A stretch of 64,000 nt of DNA from Halictus rubicundus (Eukaryota > Arthropoda > Insecta > Hymenoptera > Halictidae). Location: assembly GCF_050948215.1 (NCBI RefSeq), contig NC_135152.1, positions 806,001 to 870,000 of the forward strand, written 5' to 3'. Made by a program: the position numbers and the translations under genes. How positions within the stretch are numbered: position 1 is the stretch's first letter; every line of letters starts with the position of its first letter. This document shows positions 21,171-32,323 of the stretch, piece after piece. The notes under the pieces were generated by a model. The model had not been told where the DNA came from and made no database searches. It was given only the letters and a program-made list of their open reading frames with translations.

Positions 21171-23289
21171 ATATCGAAACTATTTCCGCTCTTCTTCGAA
21201 GCTGATCTCCAATAAGAGCTGCAATCAGAACATGTGCTCGTTCAATTCCCTCGTCTCTATCGTGTCAAAATGTTCGAAAGAGTTTGCCAAGAGTATATTG
21301 GATGCGAGCAAAGGATCGAATCATGCAATGCTACATCGTCGCAAACACCATACATCTCCGAACGGAAGATCGCACAATAAGCAAACGTTATCGAGAAATA
21401 TCATAAAACCAAATATTTCTGATGAACAGTACATTGAACATCGCCAGGATAGCCAAAAACCGCGAAAAAAAATATACCGCCATAGCAGCGCGATTAACAA
21501 CGAGAACGAAGACGTTCGATTAGGTTCAAGAACCGAACGTGCTGTAGATCGTACTGTTTCATCTGATCGATCAAACGCATCCGGGGACGTGTATTCCAGC
21601 TACGACGGTTCGTCGATTCCTGTGGCGAAGAGAAGTATTTGCGTTCAAACGTCGAGAAAAACTAAGTCTCGTCGTAAGGAGCATCGAAAGAAACAGAGAG
21701 GGAGAAACCGGAAGAAGAATTCTGTTCTGGTTTCGACGGGAATGCCGTCCTCCCAAGACATTAAAACCATTTTCAGAACTAACAGCAAAGATTTCAATCG
21801 CGAAGAGAGCAACTTGAATCTCGACTTGTTAGAAACGCGGAGAAAGAAAACCGCGTGCGTTTCGTGGAGAACCGAAAGGAAGTCGCGCTCGAACGCGTTG
21901 TTCGATGAAAAAGTAAACTTAAGTGGAAAACGATTATCTGGGACACGACATTCGAATTGTAAGGAAAACGACGATCTGACAATGATCTACCAAAAATGCA
22001 CGGAACGAAATCGATCGGTTTCAACGAAAATTCAAAAAATTTTAACGAACAAGTTCTACAACAATATCGGAACGTCTGAGACGGCAATATGTAACTCGGC
22101 GCAGTTCGATCGCAACAGTCCTCCTCTGAACGGTAGAGTTCAAATTAGAGAAATTCAAATTACTACTCCTCTGAATTCTATTGAAACGCTTTGTGACAGC
22201 GCATCGTTACACGAAATCGTGAACGTATCGCAGACATCTGGAAATTTTCAAGCGGAAGATAAATCTTCCGAGACGATAATTCTCGGAAAGATCAAAAAGC
22301 GATTGGAGGAGGATTACGATGATTATTTTTCGTTCGACGAGTTCGATGTCTCCGACACATGGCCGAAACTCACTCCAAAAATCAATCGGACCTCTTCTGA
22401 TAGCACAATCGATTATTATGTGCGCGATAACAAATCCGAAATGGCAGCGCCAGTGATGAAAACGGAGTCGCTAACCAAATATCAGAAATCGAAATGCCCG
22501 GAGAAGAATTTGTCGGTAAAAGGCATGAACCGCAATCGCAAAGAATCGATTCAAGCCAATTTAACGTACTCGTTCGCCATTCATTGTACCAATTCCAATC
22601 TGAGTCACTCGCAGAGCAGTTATTACACCCCATCGCAAGAGCAAGATGTCTCCTCGTGTTCGTCGGTCGAGTACTGTTCGGCAAGTAACAATTCCTCGTC
22701 AAACTTCTCTCGCACCGGTCCAAATTTCAACTTGCTCACGACCCTTCGAACTCCGCTGAATACCGGTGTGACGTACAATTGCGCACTCGAAACATCACCT
22801 TTATCGATCCGTTCCCCGAACGATGTCTTCTCCAAAAGTAATCCAATTTTTCAGAGCAGTGGCGAACGTTTCAGCGAAACGATGACTAGTTCGCGCGAAA
22901 TGCAAATCTGTCGTCGTCGATCGAGTTCCTCAAAAAATGTCTCCAACTCGTCGAAGCTGATTACAGCGTCGTTCGATTCCGGTGTGCTGACCGATTACTC
23001 GCACGATCATCTTCTTTCGTTGAGCGAGCCTTCGGGGAAAAAGCGAGGACCGATTAACCGCTCGGAACGGAACTGCTGGGCAAGAGAACTCAGTTCACTG
23101 CCGGCTTACGACTTTGATTCGGACAGCAGTTACTCGGACGACTCGTTGAATCGAAGACTGGAGGTCGCGGTAAAACAGTTCACCGAGGACTTGGTTTTGA
23201 CCGAAAGGAAAGTGAGATTGAAACTAAGACGGTTGGAGAAGCCATCGAGATCTAGGCAGTACAGAAGACGGCGGCCGAGAAGGCAACAA
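21171..23289 (+). CDS. Unnamed gene, large central exon
   Basis: A 2.1-kb open frame with codon use unlike the surrounding AT-rich DNA; the ATG at 21232 opens 686 codons before the splice site. The exon probably starts at 21171 after TTTTTTGCAG, because the frame is open back to it. The protein is Ser-, Arg- and Asn-rich and probably disordered. It has a basic cluster near residues 143-163 from that ATG (KTKSRRKEHRKK...) that could be a nuclear signal, an acidic/aromatic patch (EEDYDDYFSFDEFD), and a C-terminal acidic-serine run followed by a charged, possibly coiled segment and RRRRPRRQQ. No domain recognised. The donor CAA|GTGCGT at 23290 is in phase 0 with an acceptor at 30005. If unspliced, the frame runs on to a stop at 23355 inside a MITE. 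Confidence 0.75.
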
Positions 23290-23327
23290 GTGCGTTTCAT
23301 GTATTATTCGTGTTTTGTAACATGGTA

Positions 23328-23827
23328 CAGTACTATCTCCGTAACTGTCGCATAGGTCTCTACCGTAACTGTCAATATTTTATCCCCACCACTAGCTGGG
23401 CCCCCCTCGCAACCAGTCAATCGGTAAACACGCTCGATGACCAAGCCAGCGAAGGATCGAGTATCGGCGAGACTCGTTGACGAATGCAAAGAAAAAGATT
23501 GCAACTTTTCCAATTTTTTATTTCGTTCTTTTTCTGTAAAACTTTTACCACCGTATACGTCTCATTGTTTCAATTAATATGGCACCAAACACGGTATAAT
23601 TACGATTGTAATTACTCGTGTAATAAGCGATTAAAGTTTCAGGCGTGAAAGAGGTCGGCGAATGGAAAATAAAAAGAGACAGTGAGTCGAAGCGTTGAAC
23701 CTCAGTCCCTCTTTCTTTTTCAATCGCTGTTCTTCTCTGAATTCGGCACACTACAAAGAATCTAGTACTTCTATTAGAACTGTCGCTCGGCAGTCCCGAC
23801 AATATGTTAGTTACGGAGATACTACTA
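23328..23827 (-). mobile_element. MITE copy B, inverted relative to copy A
   Basis: TA at 23326-23327 and 23828-23829 flank ends CAGTACTATCTCCGTAACTG and the complement of TAGTAGTATCTCCGTAAC. It is the reverse-complement relative of 20659-21072 and starts 39 bp after the inferred exon end. Its first bases extend the unspliced reading frame of the exon to a stop. Confidence 0.8.
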
Positions 23828-24040
23828 TACTCGAAAGGAATGCGAAATGAAATGAATTCGTAAAGAAACCGTCTGATTTTTCAGGCTCACACAGTTGAGC
23901 ACACGCATTTTCGCTATTCGCTGAAAAGATTACCACGACTACTTCAGGTGGAACACATAGCGTGACGGAACACTACACCTTCCTTTTCCTTGTACCGTCC
24001 CAGGTACCACGTTATGGGACACGGACAGTATAAGTTTTTA
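23828..24040. other. Intronic DNA, nothing recognised
   Basis: Short unique stretch within the second inferred intron, with no motif. Confidence 0.3.
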
Positions 24041-24240
24041 CACAAGGTGTCCCAAAAATGTTCATGTTCCTTGAAAGGGCTGGTTCCTGAGGTCATTTAA
24101 AGTGGCATTTTGCTGTGCAAAAATGTCCGCCACGGCTTTGTTAAGGAGTTATTAACGAAAAACATGGATCAATCAGCACAGCCACGGTGCACAGTGGTCC
24201 GGATCGGAAAATTAAGTGACATTTAGTCCAAAAACGAACT
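24041..24240. repeat. Partial MITE, relative of 9930-10249
   Basis: It starts near AAGGTGTCCCAAAAATGTTC and continues with TTCCTGAGGTCATTTAAAGT, AAAAATGTCC and GGAGTTATTAACGAAAAACA. These correspond block by block to the inverted arm of the 9930-10249 element. The other half is absent. Confidence 0.6.
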
Positions 24241-25005
24241 TTCTCATATCGATATCTAATCAATGAACATTATTTTTTAAATGTCCATGGACCTCGAAAA
24301 TGAAGAAATTAGTACAATTTAATAAATATTATAGTTGTAATAAACATTGAAACTTGGACGTGTTAAGAACAGTATTTTTACCACAAAAATTGCTTCTCTT
24401 TAACGCGATGTCCTGACCATCCAATTTAATATTTTCTCTCGCTCTTTTTTTTTTTTTAATTGAAGAGCAGACTTTTGTGATGAAAGTGATATCATTTAAT
24501 AATGATTACTGTAAATAATCTATTTAGAAAATAATATTGAATACAGAAGGGAATTTTTGTAAAATTGTTTACATTCAGAAAGATATATTTTCTAAGTCCA
24601 AACAGTTCCACGTACGGACAAATCGGAACAGTTTCAGTATATTTTTCCCTATATAATTATGCAAGAATCATTTCTCACTCCAAACCACATTGAAAATTAT
24701 TGTCGTTCAAATATCTCATAAATCTCACTTCGCGACGCGAGTTACAGTATATGTATAGATTCGTATATTTGATTAAAAGTTTTTTAAATATGTACATTTT
24801 TACAATAATTTTACGTTTATACCTGAAGTAACTTATATAGCTATTTTAAGGAATCCTTTTTTTTTACTATTTTATTTAAGGAAGATAATGAATAATAAAA
24901 GTTTTTAATACTATTGCTACATTTATACATATCTATCGTCGAAGACTTGTGAAACGTGAAACTGATTCTAAACACTCCTGTTTAGATTATAGAGTATACA
25001 TTGTA
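24241..25005. other. AT-rich intronic DNA
   Basis: No coding or repeat signal recognised. Homopolymer T runs occur near 24447. Confidence 0.3.
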
Positions 25006-25485
25006 CAGTCAAACCTGTTTTTGTGCGGTAGATAGGGACCGCATAAAAGAAACCGCACAAAAAAATATTCAGAAACTTCATAAATAGCTCTAACAAATAA
25101 TTTTGTACAACATTTTATTATGCAAATTTTTTATGCGGTGGAGAGGCACCGCGTAAAAAAAAGTCTCGCTTAGAAAATAGGTCAAAGATTTACGAAATAG
25201 CGAGACAGTGCTTTCCAAACAAAATAAATAATTAAATTACATATGGAAACATTTAAAAAAATTAATTTCTCATTTTAAACGTGGAGACATTTTCAAAATG
25301 CACATAATTCAATAATATTCGTCGTAGTCCAAAACGCGCATCTTCTTGTGATGCCTTGACATTACATGGATGTTATAATGTTAACACCGTTGGCATTCAT
25401 ATACCGCATAAAAAAATCGGACAAAACAAATCGTACAAAAAAAAAAATCGCATAGAAAAGGACCACACAAAAACAGGTTTGACTG
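25006..25485. mobile_element. Tigger/pogo-type MITE, copy 1
   Basis: The ends CAGTCAAACCTGTTTTTGTG and the exact complement are flanked by TA (25004-25005, 25486-25487). Inside are further inverted ACCGCATAAAA/TTTTATGCGGT pieces. The end resembles pogo/Tigger termini. There is no coding. A second copy in opposite orientation is at 44646-45101. Confidence 0.75.
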
Positions 25486-26177
25486 TATAACATTGTTTGT
25501 CACGACATTCAGAAACAGTTTATATTTCATAGGAGGCACGCAGTTGCTATTGGCATTCAGCAGAGAGAAGCTCGTTCTGAAAGATTCAAAACATATTTTC
25601 TATTACTTAAACCTTATATTCTATATTTTTCATTGTATTGCACTTACGTTTTTGTATGTGGTATATATTTAGTGTGTATTGTACAAACAGTCTAAAAGTC
25701 TATCATTTACCTATTACCAATTTAATAACATAATAATAATGGAAAGTTTCATTGAAAGTATTCTTTGCATTTGATACTATCCATTATTATTATAACTTAA
25801 TTTTAACATTATTTTTGATTTGTGATTACTTTAATTAAGTAAGGTATTCCATATTTGTACGCGGTAGATACAAAAAGATTTCTCGAATTTACATTTTACG
25901 TGTCCCATAAAACATTACATGTATGAAACATAAATATAAAATACATACTTAAAAGTAAAAAATAGTTTGAAAAATTACATTTAAACAATTTTTCTTTTCA
26001 TCAAAAATATTAATGAAAATAAATTAAAAATTATTGTTTAACAAATGCAAAACATATTTCATTATTAACCATTAAAAAATTACTATTTTTTAAATATTTT
26101 TCTGAAGATTTCATTGCAATAGCTTTAATAGTTCAAAAGTTGTAACAAAATGTCACTAAATTCTTCGATCGGGACTA
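25486..26177. other. Very AT-rich intronic DNA
   Basis: Long A/T runs with no gene, motif or repeat family that I could identify. Confidence 0.35.
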
Positions 26178-28275
26178 CTGTGTGGCGCACGGTGGTGCCA
26201 AATGGTCAAAAAGCGGCAAAAATTCTGTAAAAACAAACCTATCGAACGAAATTGTTTGAAAATTTGAGGAAAGATTGCCACAGGTAAAACGCTTATTTGG
26301 CAAAAATAATTTTTTTTTTAAAGTTGTGAAATATTACGTAATATGGGCTAATCGGAAATCGCTGGTTTCTGCTCATTTTTTATTTATGGAAGCATACAAC
26401 AAATCCTTTAATAGATTTTGATCTGGCACTGATCGTTTTGGCAAGGTATAATATTGAACTAACTTTGTGTAATAAATCTCGACACCCTTCGACACCCCTT
26501 GGTCGCAATTTAAATTTAAATATCAACTTTCAGAATTTCCAAGAATGAATCGCACAGAAGTTACGGTGTATTTGAAAGAATAAAGAAAAATGTGAAATGC
26601 ATATGATTTATTAATTCTTTATGTATAAAAAATATTTAATGACAATTTTGTTTAATGTACGTGCGTAGATGGAAAAGATCAGCAAACTCGACTTTTCTCA
26701 CATCTGTCACTCCTGCCTGGTTACTTAAAACCGTGCTAGGTAGTTATTAAACGGTGAGGTGTTTTGACGAGCGGTAGAATGACTGGGCAGCTTATTGGTA
26801 ACAATAACTTCTATTTTAATTAGAACGACTGTACAACGATGTAGTTTATGTGAGGACTGGCTGAAGACTAAAGACTCGCACGCAAAAATGCTTCTAAGGG
26901 ATATGAAATTTGTGGTGGAGGTGGTAAAGAATGGTGGGGGAAAATTGGGGGTGAGCTGTAAAAATGGTCCAGACGCTATCTTAAATGGTTAATGTTATGG
27001 CGTCGGAAAGTCGCAGAAGAACTCGAACGAGTCCCGTCGCTTCGGGCTCAAGAGTCTTCGACTCTTAGACCAATTTATTGCCTCTAGTCGGGTGGTCGAA
27101 GTATTTGGAACTTGGTGTCAAATTCTAGAGACACTTTCATGGGTCTCGCATTACGTTTCGTCTCAAAATTTAATCTTACATAAATTATTTTTATAGTGTT
27201 CAAAAATACCTGTTGCATTTTTGCGACAGTGATCCAGTGAATGAAAACTTTGTTTATTTAACATAAAAAAATTGTTATTAAATATTTTTGATACATATGA
27301 AGTTCACATGTTTCTTTATTATTCACTACATGTATATCCCTTAAAAATTTCACTTAAACCATAAATTTTCACCGCCGCTGAAGGAATGCAACCCCTTAAA
27401 ATGATAGATGCAAGAATCCAGTCATTCTATTAATGCAGTTTATTATGGGGAAATATTAAAAAACCCCGATTCCACCACTAAAAACACACAAACGACACTA
27501 ACCACACATTACACATGAGGTGCAAATCCGACCATACGGCCTCTACGCTTAACAGCAACTTTTGTTGGATAGCTTCATTTGTACGGATTTCTTGCCACTT
27601 TTTCGCCAAAAACAGTGATCTAATGAACGAAAACTTTGTTTACTTAACATAAGGAAATTATTATTAATTGTTGTGTTTGAAAAATTAATTTTAACTAACT
27701 ATATCACAATTTTCATTATTATTCATGATATATCCTTAAAAATTTTCAGTCGAAACATCAAATAACCGTAACTTCCGCGCGATTTAAACTTAAACTTCGG
27801 CGAGGTTAGATCAATGTTAGATCAATATTACACTTTGACAAAGCAATTAGTGCCACACCGTAGTCTTTTGAAGGATTTTTTGTATTCCTCCATGAATAAA
27901 AAATGAGCGTAATACAAAGAGGCTTTCGGCTAGTCCATATTATTTAATGTTAAACAACTTCTTTGAAAAATTTTTTTCCAGTTAATAGTTTCAGCTATTT
28001 GTAATAACCCATATAAGTTGTAGACCCCTAAGTGTTCAATTATAGGCGGAATAATTGCATAATTATCGCACTGAAAGTTGATGAATTCCCAGGAGAGAAG
28101 ATAAGGTTATTTACAATACGTACATTTCCGTAAAAAAATTTTTTTTTTAATCGGACTTTGGCACATTATGCATTCACTACTAGGCTACGTGAAAATATAT
28201 TTTTTTTTATAAAAATTGAAAATTTATAAAATGGATTTTTTGCCGTCTCGGCACCACTTTTTGGCGCGCGATGGC
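26178..28275. repeat. 2.1-kb foldback-like repeat, unclassified
   Basis: The left part (GTGGTGCC..GGTCAAAAAGCG, AATATGGGCTAATCGG, GCTCATTTTTTATTTATGGA, ATCTGGCACTGATCG) recurs as the reverse complement at 27850-28275 (AATATGGACTAGCCG, GCTCATTTTTTATTCATGGA, GTGTGGCACTAATTG, GTGGTGCCGAGACGGC). The middle carries a direct duplication of about 150 bp: GTGAATGAAAACTTTGTTTA (27237) and ATGAACGAAAACTTTGTTTA (27622). No transposase was found. The ends and target duplication are undefined. Confidence 0.5.
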
Positions 28276-28609
28276 GGGGAGAATCCGGCTCGGCGGCAGG
28301 ATCCACTGAACAAAAGCGTTGGTGTCGCGCCGCGGTGATACAGTGAACAAGAGAAGGAGCAGAAATTTATTTAATCAAAACTCGCTTACGCAGTCGTAAA
28401 TGTGCTTGGTACTTCGAAATGTGTGTCACTAGGCCATTCGGAGACGAACGGCATAGCTAACTTCAGGTATACGGCAATGCCGAAAGCTAAGGGACGTACG
28501 GTCAGGTCAACGAAGTGCATATCTGGTGGTGGTGGTGTTCTCTTAGTGTTTACACAGCAAGAGGTAGAAATGCCAGGACTGCGTGGCTATTGTCCTATAC
28601 CTCCCTTAA
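28276..28609. other. Unique GC-richer intronic DNA
   Basis: More balanced composition than its neighbours. The open frames at 28402-28683 have no recognisable motif and no antisense exclusivity, so I do not call a gene. Confidence 0.3.
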
Positions 28610-28679
28610 CCCTTTCGAGACTGTTGAGCACATATATCCCAGTATATCCCATATATCCCGAAAATCCGTATCGAAAGGG
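28610..28679. mobile_element. Tiny TTAA-flanked piggyBac-type MITE
   Basis: TTAA at 28606-28609 and 28680-28683 enclose 70 bp with ends CCCTTTCGAGA and TATCGAAAGGG. The middle is repeated ATATATCCC. Confidence 0.6.
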
Positions 28680-28969
28680 TTAAGAATCTTTCTAACGGAA
28701 GAATATACGATGTTTTTGTACAGTTACTCATCGACTCTGCGTACCAATCTACAGGCAAATCGAAACATGTGATTGTCATAAATTCTAGTCTTACAGTGGT
28801 CCCTCTCGTGTCCTTTTTTTTTTGTCTGACCACCCCGACGTTTTCGGCAAACGTATGTCAGCGTGCATTTTCACCATGCGTAATGCCCTCCCTGAACGTT
28901 TGAGGAGAATCTTGTGTTAGATCAGTGTTGTTCGAACCGAGCCGCGGTAGAGAGAACATCTCTGAAGGC

Positions 28970-29140
28970 TTGTCTAGGTCACATTTTCCAATATTTCGAG
29001 GTCATCGTCGTTTTTTTAAATGGAATGACGTATTTTGATTAGTGTAACATTATACCTAATGAAAAGATAAATTCAATCATTTCTAATATGTTTACCTTCA
29101 AATCACTTTCGAAAGAGTTAATTTTCAAAAAGCGTAACTT
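28970..29140. repeat. Solo subterminal block of a DD41D-type element
   Basis: TTCGAGGTCATCGTCGTTTT followed by AAATGGAATGACGTATTTTG and CCTTCAAATCAC matches the terminal-repeat interior of the element at 46107-48044. No tip or transposase is attached. Confidence 0.5.
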
Positions 29141-29440
29141 AACGTACGAAGACCATGTTCATGCTTACCGTAGTCTACTAGGGTTCTGTTGGTGTAAACA
29201 CTGAAACTTTATCGAAAGACATCTCTTCTTTACAAACTGTCGTACCGTACACACTTTTGTGTCATATTATATCATTATGATTTACATTTATTTCATTATT
29301 TATATTTGTTTTTGGTTTATTTCGTACACGTTTTTTCTTCTCTACACTTCCAGTTTCTCTAAAGAGCTTGAAGATGGTCCTGATAGTAGGACCACTAGGA
29401 TGTCTCCGATATGTTTTTGCATACTACTTAGTTAGTTAGG

Positions 29441-29630
29441 TACGCGGACGAACTCAATACAAAATTGGAGAGTCACTGGGAGAGACGCGCAGACGAACCC
29501 GGTGCGAAACCGGGAGCTGCTAGGAGGTTGTGTAACAGCGTGGATGAACCCAATGCGAAATTGGGGTGCCGCTAGGAGGTTGGATGACTCACAGACGAAC
29601 CTGATGCGAAATCAGGGAGCTGTAGGATGC
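29441..29630. repeat. Tandem array of four covarying hairpins
   Basis: Four units, the last three at an exact 51-bp period. Each has GA(C/T)GAA, a 6-bp stem and a five-base loop. Stems are CCCGGT/ACCGGG (29498-29514), CCCAAT/ATTGGG (29549-29565) and CCTGAT/ATCAGG (29600-29616), all with loop GCGAA. A weaker first unit is CTCAAT/ATTGGAG with loop ACAAA (29453-29470). Three stem positions differ among units 2-4, and each time both arms changed together. The string CTAGGAGGTTG follows units 2 and 3. It lies 376 bp upstream of the last exon of the unnamed gene. Confidence 0.7.
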
Positions 29631-29649
29631 GGAAGACCCCAATACTAAG

Positions 29650-29719
29650 AAAACAACAATTCAAATGTTGTCAGGAATTATCCCTTTCAAGGGAGTACAA
29701 CATTTTTGAGACGCCCTGT
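29650..29719. repeat. End of a MITE related to 9930-10249
   Basis: The stretch GAATTATCCCTTTCAAGGG, then AGTACAACATTTTTGAGACG ending CCCTG is the complement of a CAGGGCGTCTCAAAAATGTT end. It directly follows the hairpin array, so the array may be the interior of a non-autonomous element. Confidence 0.5.
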
Positions 29720-30005
29720 TTAAAACACTTTGTTGTTACTCTTAAAAACTATTTTTGTTATTCATATTTCAGTTATATTGATTAATCAATTCTTCACCTT
29801 GCCCAAATTTTGAAAATGGTTCAAGACAAATTACACATAATTGTTTCAAATTTGACAATGGTTTGAATAACCTTACCTATTACTCGGAATTCATGTACCA
29901 CTTAATTTTACATAAAGACTCGCAAACGAATTCAAATTGATAAAATTTTTCCCGGGGGAAAACTATTAGTAATTGATTTTTACGTAAACATTTTTAATCA
30001 AACAG

Positions 30006-30143
30006 GTGCAGGAAACGTCAATGTGCACCGCACAACGCGACTCCTTGTGCGATTTCTACTGGTCGCACGACGATGACAAAATTGCCGGCAGTTCTACACC
30101 GCCCATACTTTCCCTCTCCGATTCCGAAATCGATCATATATAA
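30006..30143 (+). CDS. Unnamed gene, inferred last coding exon
   Basis: After AATCAAACAG at 29996-30005, a 45-codon frame reads VQETSMCTAQRDSLCDFYWS then HDDDKIAGSSTPPILSLSDS and EIDHI-stop (TAA 30141-30143). It joins in phase 0 to the donor after 23289 and has the same Ser/Asp-rich character as the central exon's C-terminus. A second AG at 30010-30011 would drop only Val-Gln. A possible polyadenylation signal AATAAA is at 30415-30420. With all three exons and the ATG at 18282, the product would be about 853 residues. I do not recognise the family. Confidence 0.6.
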   Translation: MQETSMCTAQRDSLCDFYWSHDDDKIAGSSTPPILSLSDSEIDHI

Positions 30144-30290
30144 TTCTTCAAGGATACAGACATAACGTCACAGAACACTCCTTGAACCGGAAAGGAACAT
30201 ATCAGGTAACGATTATGTGACGTGTTTGCGCACATATTACTCTTACAAATGTTTGCTACTTCTTGTTCCTTGACGCTATTGTCATCAGTA

Positions 30291-30486
30291 GACTTCGGAT
30301 TTCATGTATTCGTGACAAAAATGAGTAGCTGTAATTTAAACACAGTGAAAACGTTAGAAGAATTAAAAAATGCTGTTGTTTTATTTTCATCCTACTAAAC
30401 ATGTTAAGGAAGAAAATAAATTGTTAGTTCGCTCCAATTTGTAGCAATTCAGACAGACAATTTTTATTTCACATAAAGATCCGCAG
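30291..30486. mobile_element. MITE of the GACTGCGGAT family
   Basis: GACTTCGGATTTCATGTATT after TA (30289-30290), then ACAAAAATGAGTAGCTGTAA and TTTAAACACAGTGAAAACG, ending AAGATCCGCAGTA. Same order of blocks as 35741-35938. Confidence 0.6.
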
Positions 30487-30974
30487 TAGAGTCATCAGTT
30501 AGATAACCGTAGAACATTAGCTTCTAGTGAAAATGTTCTAAAAATCTGTCATTTGTTTACTTTTCTTTCGGTAATTACATTAACTCGTTGACTAATCTTT
30601 GTCAACCTATACAGAAATTATATTTAATTAGACGTTTCTATCGACAAACTTACGTGAAAATAGCACATACCTGACAAAATTAAACATTAATTAATACGAT
30701 CAAGTAGCGAGCCAGTTTTGTTGAATTTCAGACGTATAGATTCAAATGCGAATTATGTGAAAGCGAATTGGGTACTTCCATTTATTTCTTCTTGTTAATT
30801 TGTACACTAAATGAATAACAACTATCTATTATTATATTGTACGTTATCTCACGTGTATGTATTATTCGCTACGTACCCGTTAAAACTGGCACGTCTACCC
30901 CAATGGCGGGCAGCGTCGAATGTTTTTGTAATTGAAATACCTGTAAAACACCAAATACTTCTATCGCATTCTAT
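30487..30974. other. AT-rich, nothing recognised
   Basis: No gene or repeat identified apart from a possible 3' flank of the unnamed gene. Confidence 0.3.
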
Positions 30975-31315
30975 TGCATAAATCAGTTGACAAATACCTA
31001 GGTATTTTGTATTTAATCATGCTATGGAATGTGAAATACTTCTGTAATTTCTATATAAGAGCTCATCGAATACTCAAAGATACAAATACTTGTATTTACA
31101 GTACCACAGCCAAATAAACAGTAAATAAATTCCTTAAATTTAGAAGATAAACATTTCAACCATCGAGCTTTAAATTTTGGGTGAAATATTCGGTATTTGG
31201 TACTCGGTGAGCTCTTAAATAGAAATTACAGAAGTATTTCACATTCCATAAGACATGATTAAATGCAAAATGCCAACGCATTCGTCGACTGATTTATGTG
31301 TTCAATGGAAGTATT
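30975..31315. repeat. Inverted repeat pair, about 105-bp arms
   Basis: The left arm includes TGGAATGTGAAATACTTCTG and AATTTCTATATAAGAGCTCA. The right arm has the complements TGAGCTCTTAAATAGAAATT and CAGAAGTATTTCACATTCCA. A likely MITE interior; a CAGTGATGAGCAAGAAGCAT-like tip (complement of 31412-31440) may be its hAT-type right end. Confidence 0.55.
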
Positions 31316-31440
31316 TTGTAATGACATGACAATCGATTATTTACATACATTTTGCATTCGAAAAAAAATAAACAAGTTGATAATGTATTTCTCATTCGAA
31401 TCATTCGAATATTTTTTTAAATGCTTCTTGCTCATCACTG

Positions 31441-32323
31441 GTCTGCAGTAATTGTAAGTCCAAAATAAAATATTAATTCGTATTTGTAAAGAGTTTGTGG
31501 AACCTCTAGATAAATCTGTATTTTCCTTATGTACAAAAATGAAACGGAATCCGGTGATCTAGTTTATAATTCACAACAATCGACGAAATGTACCATAATG
31601 CAGCTTTTGAACGTGTGCGAAAATCTTCTTGAAGATGCTGTAATGAAATATATGTATCGCTATATAATATGTACATAAGAAAATTAAAATCATTGACGGA
31701 AGAAACGATAAAAGATATTTTTAAATAAATGGCAAGAAAACTGCCAACTAAAACCTAAAAGACGGTTGATTTGCGAAATCAGCTAGCATAGTAACTACTT
31801 AGCAATCATCAAAAGAACTAAGATTGTTATGAATTACAAACAGACTGTGCTAGCGTTCATGTAAATTCATTTTTTTTCGTAGACCTTCTTTTGAAACCAG
31901 TAAAATAAGAAAGCTATTCCAATCTGCAGGAAGTACAAAATATGCAAAGTATTTACTCTAAAAAACGCACAATACATTGAAATGAACAAAATGCTCATTA
32001 AATATCATGTTTCCATATGCTTTATGTTTTTCCTGCATATTTCAACAAATAACATAAACTTTTACAAAAATTGGAGTACTTCCAATATGTAATATACTGT
32101 GTTAGCTGTTTTTTCAACACTCGACATTCATTTATAAGCAAATCACCGGTGACCACCGTGGCAGTCAACGTGTTGAAATGATAAAGTAGACTGTAACGGT
32201 ATTTGTCAATAAAATTAAACGTTTCATACGCCACAGCCTAGTGTCTTCGAAATGCAGAAATATCCGGAAGCTTTAACGGACTTTTTCTATTTGATTGTAT
32301 AATTTAGTCTAAAGGCTGCGTAT
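31441..32323. other. AT-rich, no gene recognised
   Basis: Unique AT-rich DNA with no motif or repeat family. Confidence 0.3.

Noticed and set aside
29441..29630. CRISPR-like array
   Set aside because: Periodic units with partly palindromic repeats, but this is animal nuclear DNA; the variable parts are the paired stems rather than spacers, and no cas gene is near.
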